From NCBI RefSeq assembly GCF_000425625.1, contig NZ_KE384412.1:1-54692 (forward strand): 54,692 bases of DNA, in the 5' to 3' direction. The notes beneath the pieces were generated by a model. The model was not told the origin of the DNA, did no database searches, and worked only from the letters and a program-made list of their open reading frames with translations. Position numbers and translations under genes: made by a program. Origin of the DNA: Stutzerimonas azotifigens DSM 17556. GTDB taxonomy: Bacteria; Pseudomonadota; Gammaproteobacteria; Pseudomonadales; Pseudomonadaceae. The stretch's first letter is position 1, and each line of letters begins with the position of its first letter. This document shows, in pieces, positions 1 to 9,339 of this stretch.

Positions 1-233
1 CCTCGGGGCGATGCTCTTGTGGGTCTCGACCGCGAGCTGGTGGGCTGAAGCGGAACGCCGCCCGGCCCACCCTACGGAACGCGTTCCGGCCAACCTGCGC
101 CTGCAGAGCTCCCGGCTTTCGTGGACAGTCGCCGCGAGGGCGCGCCTCCCGCAGGTCCGTGCAGCACCGCTTGCTTTTGTGGGAGGCCCGACCTCGGGGC
201 GATGCTTTTGTGGTCTCGACCGCGAAACCGCTC
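1..233. repeat. REP-like palindromic repeat cluster
   Basis: Non-coding stretch downstream of recX. The piece at about 124-233 (a CGCCGCGAGGGCGCGCCTCC arm, then a GGGAGGCCCG..CTCGGGGCGATG arm, then TCTCGACCGCGA) recurs at about 54578-54685, and its last third also occurs at 1-35. The two GC-rich arms are roughly inverted copies, so single-stranded DNA or RNA would fold into hairpins. This is typical of dispersed intergenic REP/BIME elements of Pseudomonas. The ORFs that can be drawn through it are shadows. Confidence 0.6.
36..77. repeat. 42-bp dispersed repeat, copy 1
   Basis: A 42-bp sequence containing GGTGGGCTGAAGCGGAACG and CCCGGCCCACCCTACGG is repeated without mismatch in the same orientation at 12000-12041. 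It is an imperfect palindrome (GGTGGGC against GCCCACC) and lies between genes both times, as expected of a short dispersed intergenic repeat. Confidence 0.7.
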
Positions 234-234
234 C

Positions 235-699
235 TCAGTCGTCGGCGAGATGGCCGCTCAGCAAGCGGCCGATCGCCGCCGGCGAATAGCCGCGATAGGC
301 GAGAAAGCGCCCTTGCCTTGCGCGCTCCCTGGGGTCCTGCGGGAGTTCGCCGAACCTGCGTTGCCAGATTTCACGCAACTGTTCGTTCCAGTCGAAGCCG
401 CTCTGCCGCAACGCGGCTTCGATGGCTTCGCGCGGCAGGCCGCGCTGGGCCAGTTCCTCGCGAATGCGCAACGGCCCGTAGCCGGCATTGCACCGGCTGC
501 GCACGTAGCTTTCGAGATAACGGGCTTCGGAGAGCAGGCCTTCCTCGGCCAACCGGTCGAGTGCAGCCTCGATGTGCTCGGACTGGGCGCCGCGCTGGCG
601 CAGCTTGCGCGAAAGCTCGACGCGGCCATGCTCGCGTCGAGCCAGTAGATCCATTGCCGCGCGCCGTACCGCAGCGGTGCTGTCGAGCACGACGGGCAT
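235..699 (-). CDS. recX: Regulatory protein RecX
   Basis: RecX binds RecA filaments and modulates recombinase and coprotease activity. The 154-residue protein has the family size and the helical tandem-repeat layout ([17 protein letters not shown] near the N-terminus, later [20 protein letters not shown] and the C-terminal [13 protein letters not shown]). The start at 699 (MPVVLDST) lies only 4 nt after the recA stop, so the two are almost certainly co-transcribed and recX is induced with recA from the LexA-controlled promoter. A longer reading frame extends into recA but is not protein-like. The frame is intact. The assignment combines sequence features with the diagnostic position after recA. 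Confidence 0.93.
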   Translation of the reverse strand: MPVVLDSTAAVRRAAMDLLARREHGRVELSRKLRQRGAQSEHIEAALDRLAEEGLLSEARYLESYVRSRCNAGYGPLRIREELAQRGLPREAIEAALRQSGFDWNEQLREIWQRRFGELPQDPRERARQGRFLAYRGYSPAAIGRLLSGHLADD

Positions 700-703
700 G
701 GAC

Positions 704-1762
704 TTAGAGGTCGGCGTCGACCAGGTCGTCGGCGGTCGAAGCCGCCGCGGCGGCCGCCTTGCTGCTGCCGCCAGCGGTGACCAGCAGCTTGTCGCGGATC
801 TGCTGCTCGATGGTACGGGCCACTTCCGGGTTGTCTTCCAGGTACTTGGCAGCGTTCGCCTTGCCCTGGCCGATCTTGTTGCCCTGGTAGCTGTACCAGG
901 CACCGGACTTCTCCACCAGCCCCTGCTGCACGCCGAGGTCGATGATCTCGCCGTTGCGGTAGATGCCCTTGCCGTAGAGGATCTGGAACTCGGCCTGGCG
1001 GAACGGCGGGGCGACCTTGTTCTTCACCACCTTGACGCGGGTTTCGCTGCCGACCACCTCGTCGCCTTCCTTCACCGCGCCGGTGCGGCGAATGTCGAGA
1101 CGAACCGAGGCGTAGAACTTGAGCGCGTTACCGCCGGTGGTCGTTTCCGGGCTGCCGAACATCACGCCGATCTTCATGCGGATCTGGTTGATGAAGATGA
1201 CCAGGCAGTTGGCGTTCTTGATGTTGCCGGTGATCTTGCGCAGCGCCTGCGACATCAGGCGGGCCTGCAGGCCGACGTGGGCGTCGCCCATCTCGCCTTC
1301 GATCTCCGCCTTGGGCACCAGCGCCGCCACGGAGTCGACGATGATCACGTCCACCGCGTTGGAGCGCACCAGCATGTCGGTGATTTCCAGGGCCTGCTCG
1401 CCGGTGTCCGGCTGCGAGACCAGCAGGTCGTCGACATTGACGCCCAGCTTGCCGGCGTAGTCCGGGTCGAGGGCGTGTTCGGCGTCGACGAAGGCGCAGG
1501 TGGCGCCGAGCTTCTGGGCCTCGGCGATGACCGACAAAGTCATAGTCGTCTTGCCCGAGGATTCCGGACCGTAGATCTCGACGATCCGGCCCTTCGGCAG
1601 GCCGCCGATGCCCAGCGCGATGTCGAGGCCCAGGGAGCCGGTGGAAATGGCGGGAATCGCGGGGCGATCGTGATCGCCCATGCGCATGACCGCGCCCTTG
1701 CCGAACTGGCGTTCGATCTGGCCCAGGGCTGCAGCCAAGGCGCGCTTCTTGTTCTCGTCCAT
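704..1762 (-). CDS. recA: Recombinase RecA
   Basis: RecA catalyses ATP-dependent strand exchange and stimulates LexA self-cleavage in the SOS response. The 352-residue product begins [20 protein letters not shown], has Walker A GPESSGKT at 65-72, and carries the strongly conserved [17 protein letters not shown] and [17 protein letters not shown]-binding-loop region. The acidic C-terminal tail (DDLVDADL) is also typical. An in-frame ATG 12 codons upstream exists, but the start at 1762 has GAGG at the correct distance and gives the standard N-terminus. recX follows after 4 nt. A LexA box lies 42 nt upstream of the start. Confidence 0.99.
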   Translation of the reverse strand: MDENKKRALAAALGQIERQFGKGAVMRMGDHDRPAIPAISTGSLGLDIALGIGGLPKGRIVEIYGPESSGKTTMTLSVIAEAQKLGATCAFVDAEHALDPDYAGKLGVNVDDLLVSQPDTGEQALEITDMLVRSNAVDVIIVDSVAALVPKAEIEGEMGDAHVGLQARLMSQALRKITGNIKNANCLVIFINQIRMKIGVMFGSPETTTGGNALKFYASVRLDIRRTGAVKEGDEVVGSETRVKVVKNKVAPPFRQAEFQILYGKGIYRNGEIIDLGVQQGLVEKSGAWYSYQGNKIGQGKANAAKYLEDNPEVARTIEQQIRDKLLVTAGGSSKAAAAAASTADDLVDADL

Positions 1763-1803
1763 TGGAATCCTCACTTGATCAAGAGGGCCGGAGGCCACGA
1801 CAA

Positions 1804-1819
1804 CTGTATAAGTAGCCAG
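1804..1819. promoter_or_regulatory. LexA (SOS) box upstream of recA
   Basis: CTGTATAAGTAGCCAG matches the CTG-N10-CAG pattern of gamma-proteobacterial LexA operators. It sits in the 85-bp gap between cinA and recA, 42 nt upstream of the recA start, where the recA promoter must lie. The AT-rich flank fits an overlapping sigma-70 promoter. LexA control of recA is well established; this particular site is identified by pattern and position only. Confidence 0.85.
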
Positions 1820-1847
1820 TATTTAAACACAGGCTCCGGGAACTCGC

Positions 1848-2348
1848 CTAGCCCTCGACCGGATTTTCTCCGGCCGTCAATCGGATCAGCCCGGCCAGCG
1901 CGCGCTCGGCCGTCTGCCTCCTGACCGCCTGCCGATCGCCGTCGAACAGGCAGCGCTGGGCGAACGGGCGGTCGCCGTCGGCCCAGGCCAGCCACACGGT
2001 GCCCACCGGCTTCTCGGCCGAGCCGCCGCCGGGGCCGGCGACACCGCTCACCGCCACGGCGAAGCGCGCCCCGCTGTGCCGGCGGGCCCCGGCCACCATG
2101 GCCTCGACCACCTCCCGACTGACCGCACCGACCTGCTCGAACAGCACCTCCGGCACCTGCAACTGGCGGGTCTTCTGAACATTGGAATAGGTCACGTAGC
2201 CGGCTTCGAACCAGGCCGAGCTGCCGGCCACGCGGGTGATCGCCTCGGCGATGCCGCCACCGGTGCATGATTCGGCCGTGGTCACCTGGGCGGCGCAGGC
2301 CTGCAGCCGCGCCCCCAGCTCCTCGGCCAGGCGGGTCAGTTCATCCAT
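1848..2348 (-). CDS. CinA C-terminal-type nicotinamide-nucleotide amidase (PncC-like)
   Basis: This 166-residue protein is the stand-alone CinA C-terminal domain, which deamidates nicotinamide mononucleotide to nicotinate mononucleotide in pyridine nucleotide salvage. Visible family motifs are TAESCTGGG (24-32), GYVTYSN (50-56), SGVAGPGGG (101-109) and KPVGTVW (113-119). The serine in ESCTGG is the family's catalytic residue. There is no N-terminal molybdopterin-binding-like domain, as in the short Pseudomonas form. It lies just upstream of recA in the same orientation, the classic cinA-recA-recX arrangement, although the LexA box between them suggests recA is also expressed separately. Confidence 0.93.
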   Translation of the reverse strand: MDELTRLAEELGARLQACAAQVTTAESCTGGGIAEAITRVAGSSAWFEAGYVTYSNVQKTRQLQVPEVLFEQVGAVSREVVEAMVAGARRHSGARFAVAVSGVAGPGGGSAEKPVGTVWLAWADGDRPFAQRCLFDGDRQAVRRQTAERALAGLIRLTAGENPVEG

Positions 2349-2618
2349 CGGTCGCTCCTGTGCAGACGGCCAGACCGAGCACCCTACCGCATTTCCCGGC
2401 CACGATCAGGCGTCCGTTCATCGGTGACGGCCAGGCGCAACGGCCGCTGCGGCCTTCGGACGAACGGCCGGGATAAAAACCCTTTCTTCTTCATGGACTT
2501 GTATTTTCGTCCCGGTAGGCCTGGTGGGATAACGGCCAAACACCGGTGAACGGAAGGAACCGTTTTTCTGGCCATCCGATCAATAAGGTCAGCGATGAAC
2601 GCAACAGGGAGGTGCAAG

Positions 2619-3668
2619 ATGCAGAAGATGTCCTTTGGTGTCCGCGAGAATAATTTCGATTTTCTTCGCTTCCTCGCCGCCAGCCTGGTGCTGGTCGGGC
2701 ACTGCTACTGGCTCAGCGGCCGCTTGCCCGAAGAGCCGCTGCGCCAGCTCACCGGGAACACGGACGTCGCCGACCTGGCGGTGGACGTCTTCTTCGTGAT
2801 CAGCGGCTTCCTGGTGACCGCCTCCTACCTGCACGGCAGCGGCAACGTCAGCTTCGTGGTCAAGCGGGCGCTGCGGATCTTTCCCGGCCTGGCCTTCTCG
2901 GTGATGTTCGCCTTGCTGATCATCGGCCCGCTCTCCACCCAGCTGTCGCTGGTCGAGTACTTCACCCATCCGCAGACGGCCGCCTTCCTCACCAACCTGT
3001 TCATGCTCACCAACTACAACCTGCCCGGGGTGTTCGCCGGCAATCCCTTCCCCGAGGCGGTCAACGGCTCGTTCTGGACGCTGCCGCTGGAGGGCCTGAT
3101 GTACTGCGGCGTGCTGTTCCTGGGCATGTTCCGGCTGCTGCGCGGGGACATGGTGTTCGTCGCCCTGGCCGCCGCCGTGGTGGGCTACTTCATGCTGCTG
3201 CCGGCGCTGGAAATCGACAGCCTGACCCTGACCAAGCTGTCCCGGCTGAGCATGTTCTTCCTCGCCGGATCGGCGCTGTACATCTGCCGCAACTCGATTC
3301 CCTGGGACGGCCGCATCGCCGTGGCCCTGCTCGCCGGCTGGCTGCTCGCCCTGGGCAATGACGGCTGGTTCGCCGTGCACGTGGTGACCCTGCCCTACCT
3401 AGTGATCTACTTCGCCTACATGCCGGTGCCCCACCTGGCCAGCTTCGGCAGGTACGGCGACTTCTCCTACGGCATGTACATCTTCGGCTTTCCGGTGCAG
3501 CAACTGATCATGCACTGGTTCGGCCCGCACATCGGCATCCCCGGCTTCGCCCTGCTGAGCCTGGCGATCACCCTCTGCTTCGCCGTGCTGTCGTGGAAGC
3601 TGGTGGAAGAACCGGCGCTGCGCCTCAAGCGTCTGGCCAACCTGCCGCACATGCGTTCGGCGCACTGA
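2619..3668 (+). CDS. Acyltransferase family 3 (OafA/YrhL-like) membrane protein
   Basis: A 349-residue integral membrane protein with about ten hydrophobic segments. It shows the acyltransferase-3 hallmark R-X10-H in FLRFLAASLVLVGHCYW (R17, H28), followed by VDVFFVISGFLVT. Family members O-acylate lipopolysaccharide, exopolysaccharide or peptidoglycan sugars from the cytoplasmic membrane; the substrate here is unknown. The start at 2619 is chosen for the AGGGAGG 7 nt upstream; an ATG at 2595 lacks such a site. It is a single gene placed between cinA and mutS, where related genomes usually have no such gene, so it may be a lineage-specific insertion. It might modify O-antigen or another surface glycan. 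Confidence 0.88.
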   Translation: MQKMSFGVRENNFDFLRFLAASLVLVGHCYWLSGRLPEEPLRQLTGNTDVADLAVDVFFVISGFLVTASYLHGSGNVSFVVKRALRIFPGLAFSVMFALLIIGPLSTQLSLVEYFTHPQTAAFLTNLFMLTNYNLPGVFAGNPFPEAVNGSFWTLPLEGLMYCGVLFLGMFRLLRGDMVFVALAAAVVGYFMLLPALEIDSLTLTKLSRLSMFFLAGSALYICRNSIPWDGRIAVALLAGWLLALGNDGWFAVHVVTLPYLVIYFAYMPVPHLASFGRYGDFSYGMYIFGFPVQQLIMHWFGPHIGIPGFALLSLAITLCFAVLSWKLVEEPALRLKRLANLPHMRSAH

Positions 3669-3854
3669 GGCCCCGTCGCAGACGGAAGGCTCCCGGCCGC
3701 CCGTCTGCACGACGGAAGGCCGGCGAACCGCCGTGAAAGTCGAACTCTAACCGTCATCTTCCAGTGACACCCATGCCATGGGCGCTGGAACAGCCAGAAA
3801 AGTCCAGAAAAAGAAAAGGCGCCGGCAACCTGCCGCGCGCCATGCCGAGGTGTT

Positions 3855-4094
3855 ATGGACAAGTTGCGTGCAGACCGCGAGCGTCTCCTGGCGCTTGCGA
3901 ACGAACTCGTGCGGCTCGACCCCGACGCCATTCCCGGCATGCGGGTGTACGACCTCAAGCCCTATGGCGACCGCTTCGAACTGCTGGGCGAATGGGACGT
4001 CGGCGACGGCGCCGAAGAGACCTGGGCCCGCGCCAAGGCGATCTACCGTTCGATCGCCGACGAGCTGTCGAGGGCGTACATCCTCCAGGAGTGA
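3855..4094 (+). CDS. Small conserved hypothetical protein
   Basis: A 79-residue soluble, acidic protein (MDKLRADRERLLALANELV...) predicted as a helix, a strand-rich centre (YDLKPYGDRFELLGEWDVG) and another long helix (TWARAKAIYRSIADELSRAY). There is no signal peptide or membrane segment. GAGGT lies 5 nt before the ATG and codon usage resembles the neighbours, so it is probably real. It is transcribed toward mutS, 168 bp upstream of it, and could be co-transcribed. I do not recognise the family, and no function can be assigned. Confidence 0.65.
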   Translation: MDKLRADRERLLALANELVRLDPDAIPGMRVYDLKPYGDRFELLGEWDVGDGAEETWARAKAIYRSIADELSRAYILQE

Positions 4095-4261
4095 GCCCCG
4101 CCCAACGGGCATCCGCCGCGCAGCGCCCGCCGAGGCGGCCACGCGAGCGCCGGCCCGCTGCCGCGCTTGCGACGCAACGCCGCGAGTTGTTCACCGGGTA
4201 AGGAAATGACCGGCCCGGGCAGGTAGTATTGGCGACTTTTCCCGATCGACCTGCGCAGCCA

Positions 4262-6835
4262 ATGGACGACCTTTCCCAGCACACCCCGATGATGCAGCAG
4301 TACTGGAAGCTCAAGCGCGAGCATCCGGACCAGCTGATGTTCTACCGCATGGGCGACTTCTACGAACTCTTCTACGAAGACGCCAAGCGCGCCGCCGCGC
4401 TGCTGGACATCACCCTCACCGCCCGCGGCCAGTCGGCCGGCAAGGCGATCCCGATGGCAGGCATTCCCTTCCACTCGGCGGAGGGCTACCTGGCGCGGCT
4501 GGTGAAGCTCGGCGAGTCGGTGGTGATCTGCGAACAGATCGGCGACCCGGCCACCAGCAAGGGGCCGGTCGAGCGCCAGGTGGTGCGCATCATCACGCCG
4601 GGCACGGTCAGCGACGAGGCGTTGCTCGACGAACGCCGCGACAACCTGCTGGCCGCCGTGCTGGGCGACGAGAAGCTGTTCGGCCTGTCGGTGCTGGACA
4701 TCACCAGCGGGCGCTTCAGCGTGCAGGAACTCAAGGGCTGGGAAACCCTGCTGGCCGAGGTCGAGCGCCTCAACCCGGCCGAACTGCTGGTGCCTGACGA
4801 CTGGCCGCAGGGCCTGCCGCTGGACAAGCGCCGCGGCGTGCGCCGCCGCGCGCCCTGGGACTTCGACCGTGACAGCGCCTTCAAGAGCCTCTGCCAGCAG
4901 TTCGCCACCCAGGACCTCAAGGGCTTCGGCTGCGAGAAGCTGACCCTGGCCATCGGCGCCGCCGGCTGCCTGCTCGCCTACGCCAAGGAAACCCAGCGCA
5001 CCGCCCTGCCCCACCTGCGCAGCCTGCGCCACGAGCGGCTCGACGACACCGTGGTCCTCGACGGCGCCACCCGCCGCAACCTGGAACTGGACGTCAACCT
5101 CTCCGGCGGCCGCGACAACACCCTGCAGTCGGTCATGGACCGCTGCCAGACCGCCATGGGCTCGCGCCTGCTGACCCGCTGGCTGAACCGCCCGCTGCGC
5201 GACCGCGCGGCGCTGGAGGCCCGCCAGGATTCGATCATCTGCCTGCTCGAGCACTATCGCTTCGAACTCATCCAGCCGCAGCTCAAGGACATCGGCGACC
5301 TCGAGCGCATCCTCGCGCGCATCGGCCTGCGCAACGCCCGCCCGCGCGACCTGGCCCGGCTGCGCGACGCGCTGGCGGCGCTGCCGGCCCTGCAGGAGGC
5401 GATGCAGGCGCTGGTCGCCCCACACCTGAGCGCGCTGGCCGCCAGCATCCGCACCTATCCGGAGCTGGCCGACCTGCTGGCGCGGGCGATCATCGACAAC
5501 CCACCGGCGGTGATCCGCGACGGCGGCGTGCTGAAGAGCGGCTACGACGCGGAGCTCGACGAACTGCTGTCGATCAGCGAGAACGCCGGCCAGTACCTGA
5601 TGGACCTGGAGACGCGCGAGCGCGAGCGCACCGGGCTGGCGAACCTCAAGGTCGGCTACAACCGCGTGCACGGCTACTTCATCGAGCTGCCCACCCGGCA
5701 GGCCGAATCGGCGCCGGCCGACTACATCCGCCGGCAGACGCTCAAGGGCGCCGAACGCTTCATCACCCCCGAACTCAAGGCCTTCGAGGACAAGGCGCTG
5801 TCGGCCAAGAGCCGCGCGCTGGCGCGCGAAAAGGCGCTGTACGACGCGCTGCTGGAAACCCTCATCGAGCACCTGGCGCCGCTGCAGGAAAGCGCCGCGG
5901 CGCTGGCCGAGCTGGACGTGCTAAGCAACCTCGCCGAGCGCGCGCTGAACCTCGACCTGAACCGCCCGCGCTTCGTCGACGAGCCCTGCCTGAAGATCGA
6001 CCAGGGCCGTCATCCGGTGGTCGAGCAGGTGCTGGACACGCCCTTCGTGGCCAACGACCTCTCGCTCGACGACAGCACCCGCATGCTGGTGATCACCGGG
6101 CCGAACATGGGCGGCAAGTCCACCTACATGCGCCAGACCGCGCTGATCGTGCTGCTGGCGCAGATCGGCAGCTTCGTCCCGGCCAGGGCCTGCGAACTGT
6201 CGCTGGTGGACCGCATCTTCACCCGCATCGGCTCCTCCGACGACCTGGCCGGCGGGCGCTCGACCTTCATGGTGGAAATGAGCGAGACCGCCAACATCCT
6301 GCACAACGCGACCGACAGGAGCCTGGTGCTGATGGACGAGGTCGGCCGCGGCACCAGCACCTTCGACGGCCTGTCGCTGGCCTGGGCGGCGGCCGAGCAC
6401 CTGGCCGGGCTGCGTGCCTTCACCCTGTTCGCCACCCACTACTTCGAGCTGACCGTGCTGCCGGAGAGCCAGCCGGTGGTGGCCAACGTGCACCTGACCG
6501 CGACCGAGCACAACGAGCGCATCGTGTTCCTACACCAGGTCCTGCCCGGCCCGGCCAGCCAGAGCTACGGCCTGGCGGTGGCGCAGCTCGCCGGCGTGCC
6601 GGCCCCGGTGATCCAGCGTGCCCGCGACCACCTGTCGCGGCTGGAGACCACCAGCCTGCCGCACGAGGCGCCGCGCGCCGAACCCGGCCAGCCGGCGCCG
6701 CCGATGCAGAGCGACCTGTTCGCCGCGCTGCCGCATCCGGTGATCGAGGAGCTGTCGCGGCTGAACCCCGACGAACTGACGCCGCGCGCGGCACTGGAGC
6801 TGATATACGGCCTCAAATCGCGTATCGGGGCCTGA
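4262..6835 (+). CDS. mutS: DNA mismatch repair protein MutS
   Basis: MutS recognises mismatches and small loops and recruits MutL. The 857-residue protein has the N-terminal mismatch-reading segment with [15 protein letters not shown] (contains the Phe-X-Glu motif), the connector, lever and clamp regions, and the C-terminal ABC-type ATPase with Walker [10 protein letters not shown] at 613-621, the [13 protein letters not shown]alker B/signature region and [11 protein letters not shown]. The length equals that of Pseudomonas MutS. The start at 4262 ([18 protein letters not shown]) is preferred over an upstream ATG at 4229. Gene order with fdxA downstream is typical of the genus. The frame is intact, so no mutator truncation is evident. 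Confidence 0.99.
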   Translation: MDDLSQHTPMMQQYWKLKREHPDQLMFYRMGDFYELFYEDAKRAAALLDITLTARGQSAGKAIPMAGIPFHSAEGYLARLVKLGESVVICEQIGDPATSKGPVERQVVRIITPGTVSDEALLDERRDNLLAAVLGDEKLFGLSVLDITSGRFSVQELKGWETLLAEVERLNPAELLVPDDWPQGLPLDKRRGVRRRAPWDFDRDSAFKSLCQQFATQDLKGFGCEKLTLAIGAAGCLLAYAKETQRTALPHLRSLRHERLDDTVVLDGATRRNLELDVNLSGGRDNTLQSVMDRCQTAMGSRLLTRWLNRPLRDRAALEARQDSIICLLEHYRFELIQPQLKDIGDLERILARIGLRNARPRDLARLRDALAALPALQEAMQALVAPHLSALAASIRTYPELADLLARAIIDNPPAVIRDGGVLKSGYDAELDELLSISENAGQYLMDLETRERERTGLANLKVGYNRVHGYFIELPTRQAESAPADYIRRQTLKGAERFITPELKAFEDKALSAKSRALAREKALYDALLETLIEHLAPLQESAAALAELDVLSNLAERALNLDLNRPRFVDEPCLKIDQGRHPVVEQVLDTPFVANDLSLDDSTRMLVITGPNMGGKSTYMRQTALIVLLAQIGSFVPARACELSLVDRIFTRIGSSDDLAGGRSTFMVEMSETANILHNATDRSLVLMDEVGRGTSTFDGLSLAWAAAEHLAGLRAFTLFATHYFELTVLPESQPVVANVHLTATEHNERIVFLHQVLPGPASQSYGLAVAQLAGVPAPVIQRARDHLSRLETTSLPHEAPRAEPGQPAPPMQSDLFAALPHPVIEELSRLNPDELTPRAALELIYGLKSRIGA

Positions 6836-6856
6836 TAAAGCTGCTAGAATCGCGCG
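6820..6856 (+). promoter_or_regulatory. Probable fdxA promoter (extended -10)
   Basis: TGCTAGAAT at 6842-6850 is a good extended -10 element (TAGAAT at 6845-6850 with an upstream TG), located just after the mutS stop and about 90 nt before the fdxA start. No strong -35 is seen, as is common for extended -10 promoters. The leader is GC-rich and can fold. This suggests fdxA is transcribed independently of mutS. Confidence 0.5.
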
Positions 6857-6940
6857 CATTTTTTCGATGGCGCGGCTGCCTGGGCCGCGCCTCCGGGGGC
6901 GACTGCCATTGCCACCGACACGCATGAGGAGATAGCTGGA

Positions 6941-7264
6941 ATGACCTTCGTCGTCACCGACAACTGCATCAAGTGCAAATACACGGACTGCGTGGAAGTC
7001 TGTCCGGTGGACTGCTTCTACGAGGGCCCCAATTTCCTCGTGATCCACCCGGACGAGTGCATCGACTGCGCCCTCTGCGAGCCCGAGTGCCCGGCGCAGG
7101 CGATCTTCTCCGAGGACGAGGTGCCGGACGACATGCAGGAATTCCTCGAGCTCAACGCCGAGCTGGCCGAAGTCTGGCCGAACATCACCGAGAAGAAGGA
7201 CCCGCTGCCGGACGCCGAGGAGTGGGACGGCAAGAAGGGCAAGCGGCAGTACCTGGAACGCTGA
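6941..7264 (+). CDS. fdxA: 7Fe ferredoxin FdxA
   Basis: A 107-residue ferredoxin of the Azotobacter FdI type, carrying one [3Fe-4S] and one [4Fe-4S] cluster. Cysteine patterns [14 protein letters not shown] (from C9) and [12 protein letters not shown] supply the ligands; the remainder is an acidic C-terminal extension ([20 protein letters not shown]) characteristic of this subclass. It acts as a cytoplasmic low-potential electron carrier. The RBS AGGAG precedes the ATG. It follows mutS, as in other pseudomonads, with its own promoter and a strong terminator just downstream. Confidence 0.97.
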   Translation: MTFVVTDNCIKCKYTDCVEVCPVDCFYEGPNFLVIHPDECIDCALCEPECPAQAIFSEDEVPDDMQEFLELNAELAEVWPNITEKKDPLPDAEEWDGKKGKRQYLER

Positions 7265-7282
7265 GTCCTTCCCCCCGACGCG

Positions 7283-7314
7283 CGAATGCCCGCTCACGCG
7301 GGCATTCGTCTTTC
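7283..7314 (+). terminator. Rho-independent terminator of fdxA
   Basis: An 11-bp perfect stem, CGAATGCCCGC (7283-7293) with GCGGGCATTCG (7298-7308) around a TCAC loop, is followed by TCTTTCT. It lies 19 nt after the fdxA stop and before the convergent csbD-like gene. Confidence 0.88.
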
Positions 7315-7329
7315 TGGGCGGGCGTGCTG

Positions 7330-7521
7330 TCAGGCGCGATCGATGCCGCGCTTGATGGTGTCCTTCACCTCGCCCTTGAGCTGCTGGGCCTCGCCCTTGG
7401 TTTCCTGACGCTGGCCTTCGCCCTTCAGGCGCGGATTGTCAGTGGCTTCGCCGACACCCTGCTTGATCTTGCCGACGGCTTCGTTGGTGTTGCCCTTGAG
7501 CTTGTCTTCGGAGCTGCTCAT
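7330..7521 (-). CDS. CsbD family stress-response protein
   Basis: A 63-residue hydrophilic, charged protein (MSSSEDKLKGNTNEAVGKIKQGVGEAT...) with the CsbD/UPF0337 pattern of GK-IK-G-GE repeats and lysine/glutamate-rich helices. Members are small cytoplasmic proteins induced by general or osmotic stress; the biochemical role is unknown. GGAG lies upstream of the start. It is the last gene of a minus-strand series after the flippase (64-bp gap) and converges on fdxA. The identification rests on overall resemblance and is confident for this short family. Confidence 0.85.
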   Translation of the reverse strand: MSSSEDKLKGNTNEAVGKIKQGVGEATDNPRLKGEGQRQETKGEAQQLKGEVKDTIKRGIDRA

Positions 7522-7585
7522 ATCGGGTCTCCTCTCTCGTTGTCAGGTATTCGATTGACCCGCCGAAGCGCCATCGGTTGCGTTT

Positions 7586-8578
7586 TTACGACTGACGGGC
7601 ACGAACCAGCCGCGCCAGCAGCGGCCGCCCGGCCAGATGCAGGAATACCGGAGCCCCGGCGATGAGGTAGAAGTAGTAGGTCACGAAGCGCCAGATGAGG
7701 ATCGCCGCAGCCGAAGTGGAAGCGCCGACCAGCGGCGTCAACAGCGCCGCCGAGGCGAGCTCGGCGCTGCCCGCCCCGCCGGGCAGCAGGCTCAGTTGGC
7801 CGGCGGTGAGCGCCAGCATCTGCACCAGGAAGGTCCAGGCCCAGGCGAGTTCGCTGCCGAGGCCGCGCAGGGTCAGGTAGAGCACGCTGTAGCGCAGCAG
7901 CCAATGCAGCACGGTCACCGCGAACACCGCGAGCAGGATGGGGTACGGCAGGCGCAGCGAGGCGCGCAGCGCGTTGCGGAAGCCCAGTACCTTGCGCGCC
8001 CAGCGGTGCTTGCGGCGCCGGCTCACACCCAGGCGACTGGCCAGCCGGCCGTTGAGCCGGAACACCTGCCGGTGGAAGCGCCCGAGCAGCCCCAGCAGCG
8101 CCAGGCCGCCGACCAGCAGCGCCGCGGCGAGCCCCAGCAGGCTGCCGATGTAGGGATTGAGCGCGTGGGTCAGTGCGTAGATCAGCACGCCGATCAGCGC
8201 GCAGAGGAAGAACAGCAGGTCGCACAGGTGCTCCACCGCGAAGATCGCCGTGCCGCGCGCCGGCGGCACGCCGTCGCGCATCAGCAGCGCCATCATCGTC
8301 AGCGGCCCGCCGGCGCCGCCCGGCGTCGCGCAGATGGCGAATTCGGTGGCCATGACGATGCCGACCGAGCGCCCGGCGGCGATGTGCCGGCGGCCGAGCA
8401 GCAGGCGCAGGCGCCAGGCGTTGAGGTACCAGCCGAGCGCGATCATGCCGAGCATCGTCAGCAGCAGCTCCGGCGGAAAGCTGAGCAGCCTCTCGAACAG
8501 GCCGGTGCCGCCGAGCAGCAGGGGAACCAGCGTCGCAGCCGTCAGTCCGCAGAGCAAAAGCCAGAAGCCACGACTCAT
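7586..8578 (-). CDS. Flippase-like membrane protein (YbhN / LPG synthase TM-domain family)
   Basis: A 330-residue polytopic protein with about eight hydrophobic helices, starting MSRGFWLLLCGLTAATLVPLL. It contains the family signature in FAICATPGGAGGPLTMMALLM and the C-terminal LSLLPGGAGSAELASAALL. The family corresponds to the membrane part of lysylphosphatidylglycerol synthase, and members are proposed lipid or glycolipid flippases. The cytosolic aminoacyl-transfer domain is absent. Its ATG overlaps the stop of the deacetylase gene (ATGA), indicating translational coupling. With the adjacent glycosyltransferase and deacetylase it may translocate a glycolipid built on the inner leaflet. The substrate is unknown. 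Confidence 0.85.
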   Translation of the reverse strand: MSRGFWLLLCGLTAATLVPLLLGGTGLFERLLSFPPELLLTMLGMIALGWYLNAWRLRLLLGRRHIAAGRSVGIVMATEFAICATPGGAGGPLTMMALLMRDGVPPARGTAIFAVEHLCDLLFFLCALIGVLIYALTHALNPYIGSLLGLAAALLVGGLALLGLLGRFHRQVFRLNGRLASRLGVSRRRKHRWARKVLGFRNALRASLRLPYPILLAVFAVTVLHWLLRYSVLYLTLRGLGSELAWAWTFLVQMLALTAGQLSLLPGGAGSAELASAALLTPLVGASTSAAAILIWRFVTYYFYLIAGAPVFLHLAGRPLLARLVRARQS

Positions 8579-9339
8579 GCCACCGCGCCTGCCAAGGCGA
8601 CCTGGCGCTTCATCCACTGGTGCTTGGTGGTCGCCGTGCGGCCCTCGCGCAGCAGGCGCACCAGCAGTTCGAACCAGTAGCGGCGGGAGAACTCGTGGCG
8701 CATGTCCACCGGGTGCAGCCCGAGCCGCAGCAGGGGAACCTGCTGGTAACGCAGCCGCAGGGATTCGCAATACAGCCGCGACAGCCCGCGGCGCCAGGCC
8801 GAGCCGGCGCTCCATACCAGCCCCGGCGCGGGCACCGCCTCGAAGTCCGGCAGCTGATAGAGCCGGCGCGTGTCGCTGGTGTAGGCCAGTCCCGTCCGGG
8901 CCAGCGCCTGGCGGGTTCCGGCGCTCATCAGCCAGGCCGGTGCGACGAAGCCCTGCAGCGGCCAGCCCAGCCGGCCGAACAGCGCCATGCCAAGCGCCAG
9001 GCGACGCGCCGCCTCGTCCCGGTCGAGGACGTAGAACTCGCCCTCGTGGGTGAACACCCGGCGCATGAACCATTCCCGCGGGGTGCGTGGCGACGGCCCG
9101 TTGTCGGCATGGAAGCAGCCGTGCAGGATCAGCTCGTCGCCGCGCGCCAGCCGCGCATCGAGCATCCGGCAGAAGCCCGGGTGCCGCTCCAGCGGGTTGC
9201 GCCGGTGGAAATCGGGCACCACCAGCCAGTTGATCGGCACCTCGCCCAGGGCATCGACCGCTTCGACGAAAGGCTGGTAGTCGGGCCAGGTCTCCGGCGC
9301 CACGTCGTGCAGCACCAGCACCAGCTCCCGCTCAGCCAT
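8575..9339 (-). CDS. DUF2334 polysaccharide deacetylase-like protein
   Basis: A 254-residue protein beginning MAERELVLVLHDVAPETW. The HD pair at 11-12 and the HGCFH motif at 73-77 match the divalent-metal site of the NodB/polysaccharide-deacetylase fold, and the C-terminal LGLHPVDMRH contributes a further conserved His. DUF2334 members are predicted carbohydrate deacetylases. There is no signal peptide, so it probably acts in the cytoplasm on a nucleotide-sugar or lipid-linked sugar. It overlaps the glycosyltransferase upstream by 8 nt and the flippase downstream by 4 nt, forming one operon. The exact substrate cannot be read from sequence. Confidence 0.85.
   Translation of the reverse strand: MAERELVLVLHDVAPETWPDYQPFVEAVDALGEVPINWLVVPDFHRRNPLERHPGFCRMLDARLARGDELILHGCFHADNGPSPRTPREWFMRRVFTHEGEFYVLDRDEAARRLALGMALFGRLGWPLQGFVAPAWLMSAGTRQALARTGLAYTSDTRRLYQLPDFEAVPAPGLVWSAGSAWRRGLSRLYCESLRLRYQQVPLLRLGLHPVDMRHEFSRRYWFELLVRLLREGRTATTKHQWMKRQVALAGAVA

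Noticed and set aside
1848..1924. Plus-strand 450-residue ORF across recX and recA
   Set aside because: It is an antisense shadow of recA/recX with no recognisable domain; the minus-strand frames are unmistakable RecA and RecX.
3676..3710. Terminator after the acyltransferase
   Set aside because: CAGACGG/CCGTCTG form a stem, but there is no T-run and the loop is 15 nt, so I do not call it.
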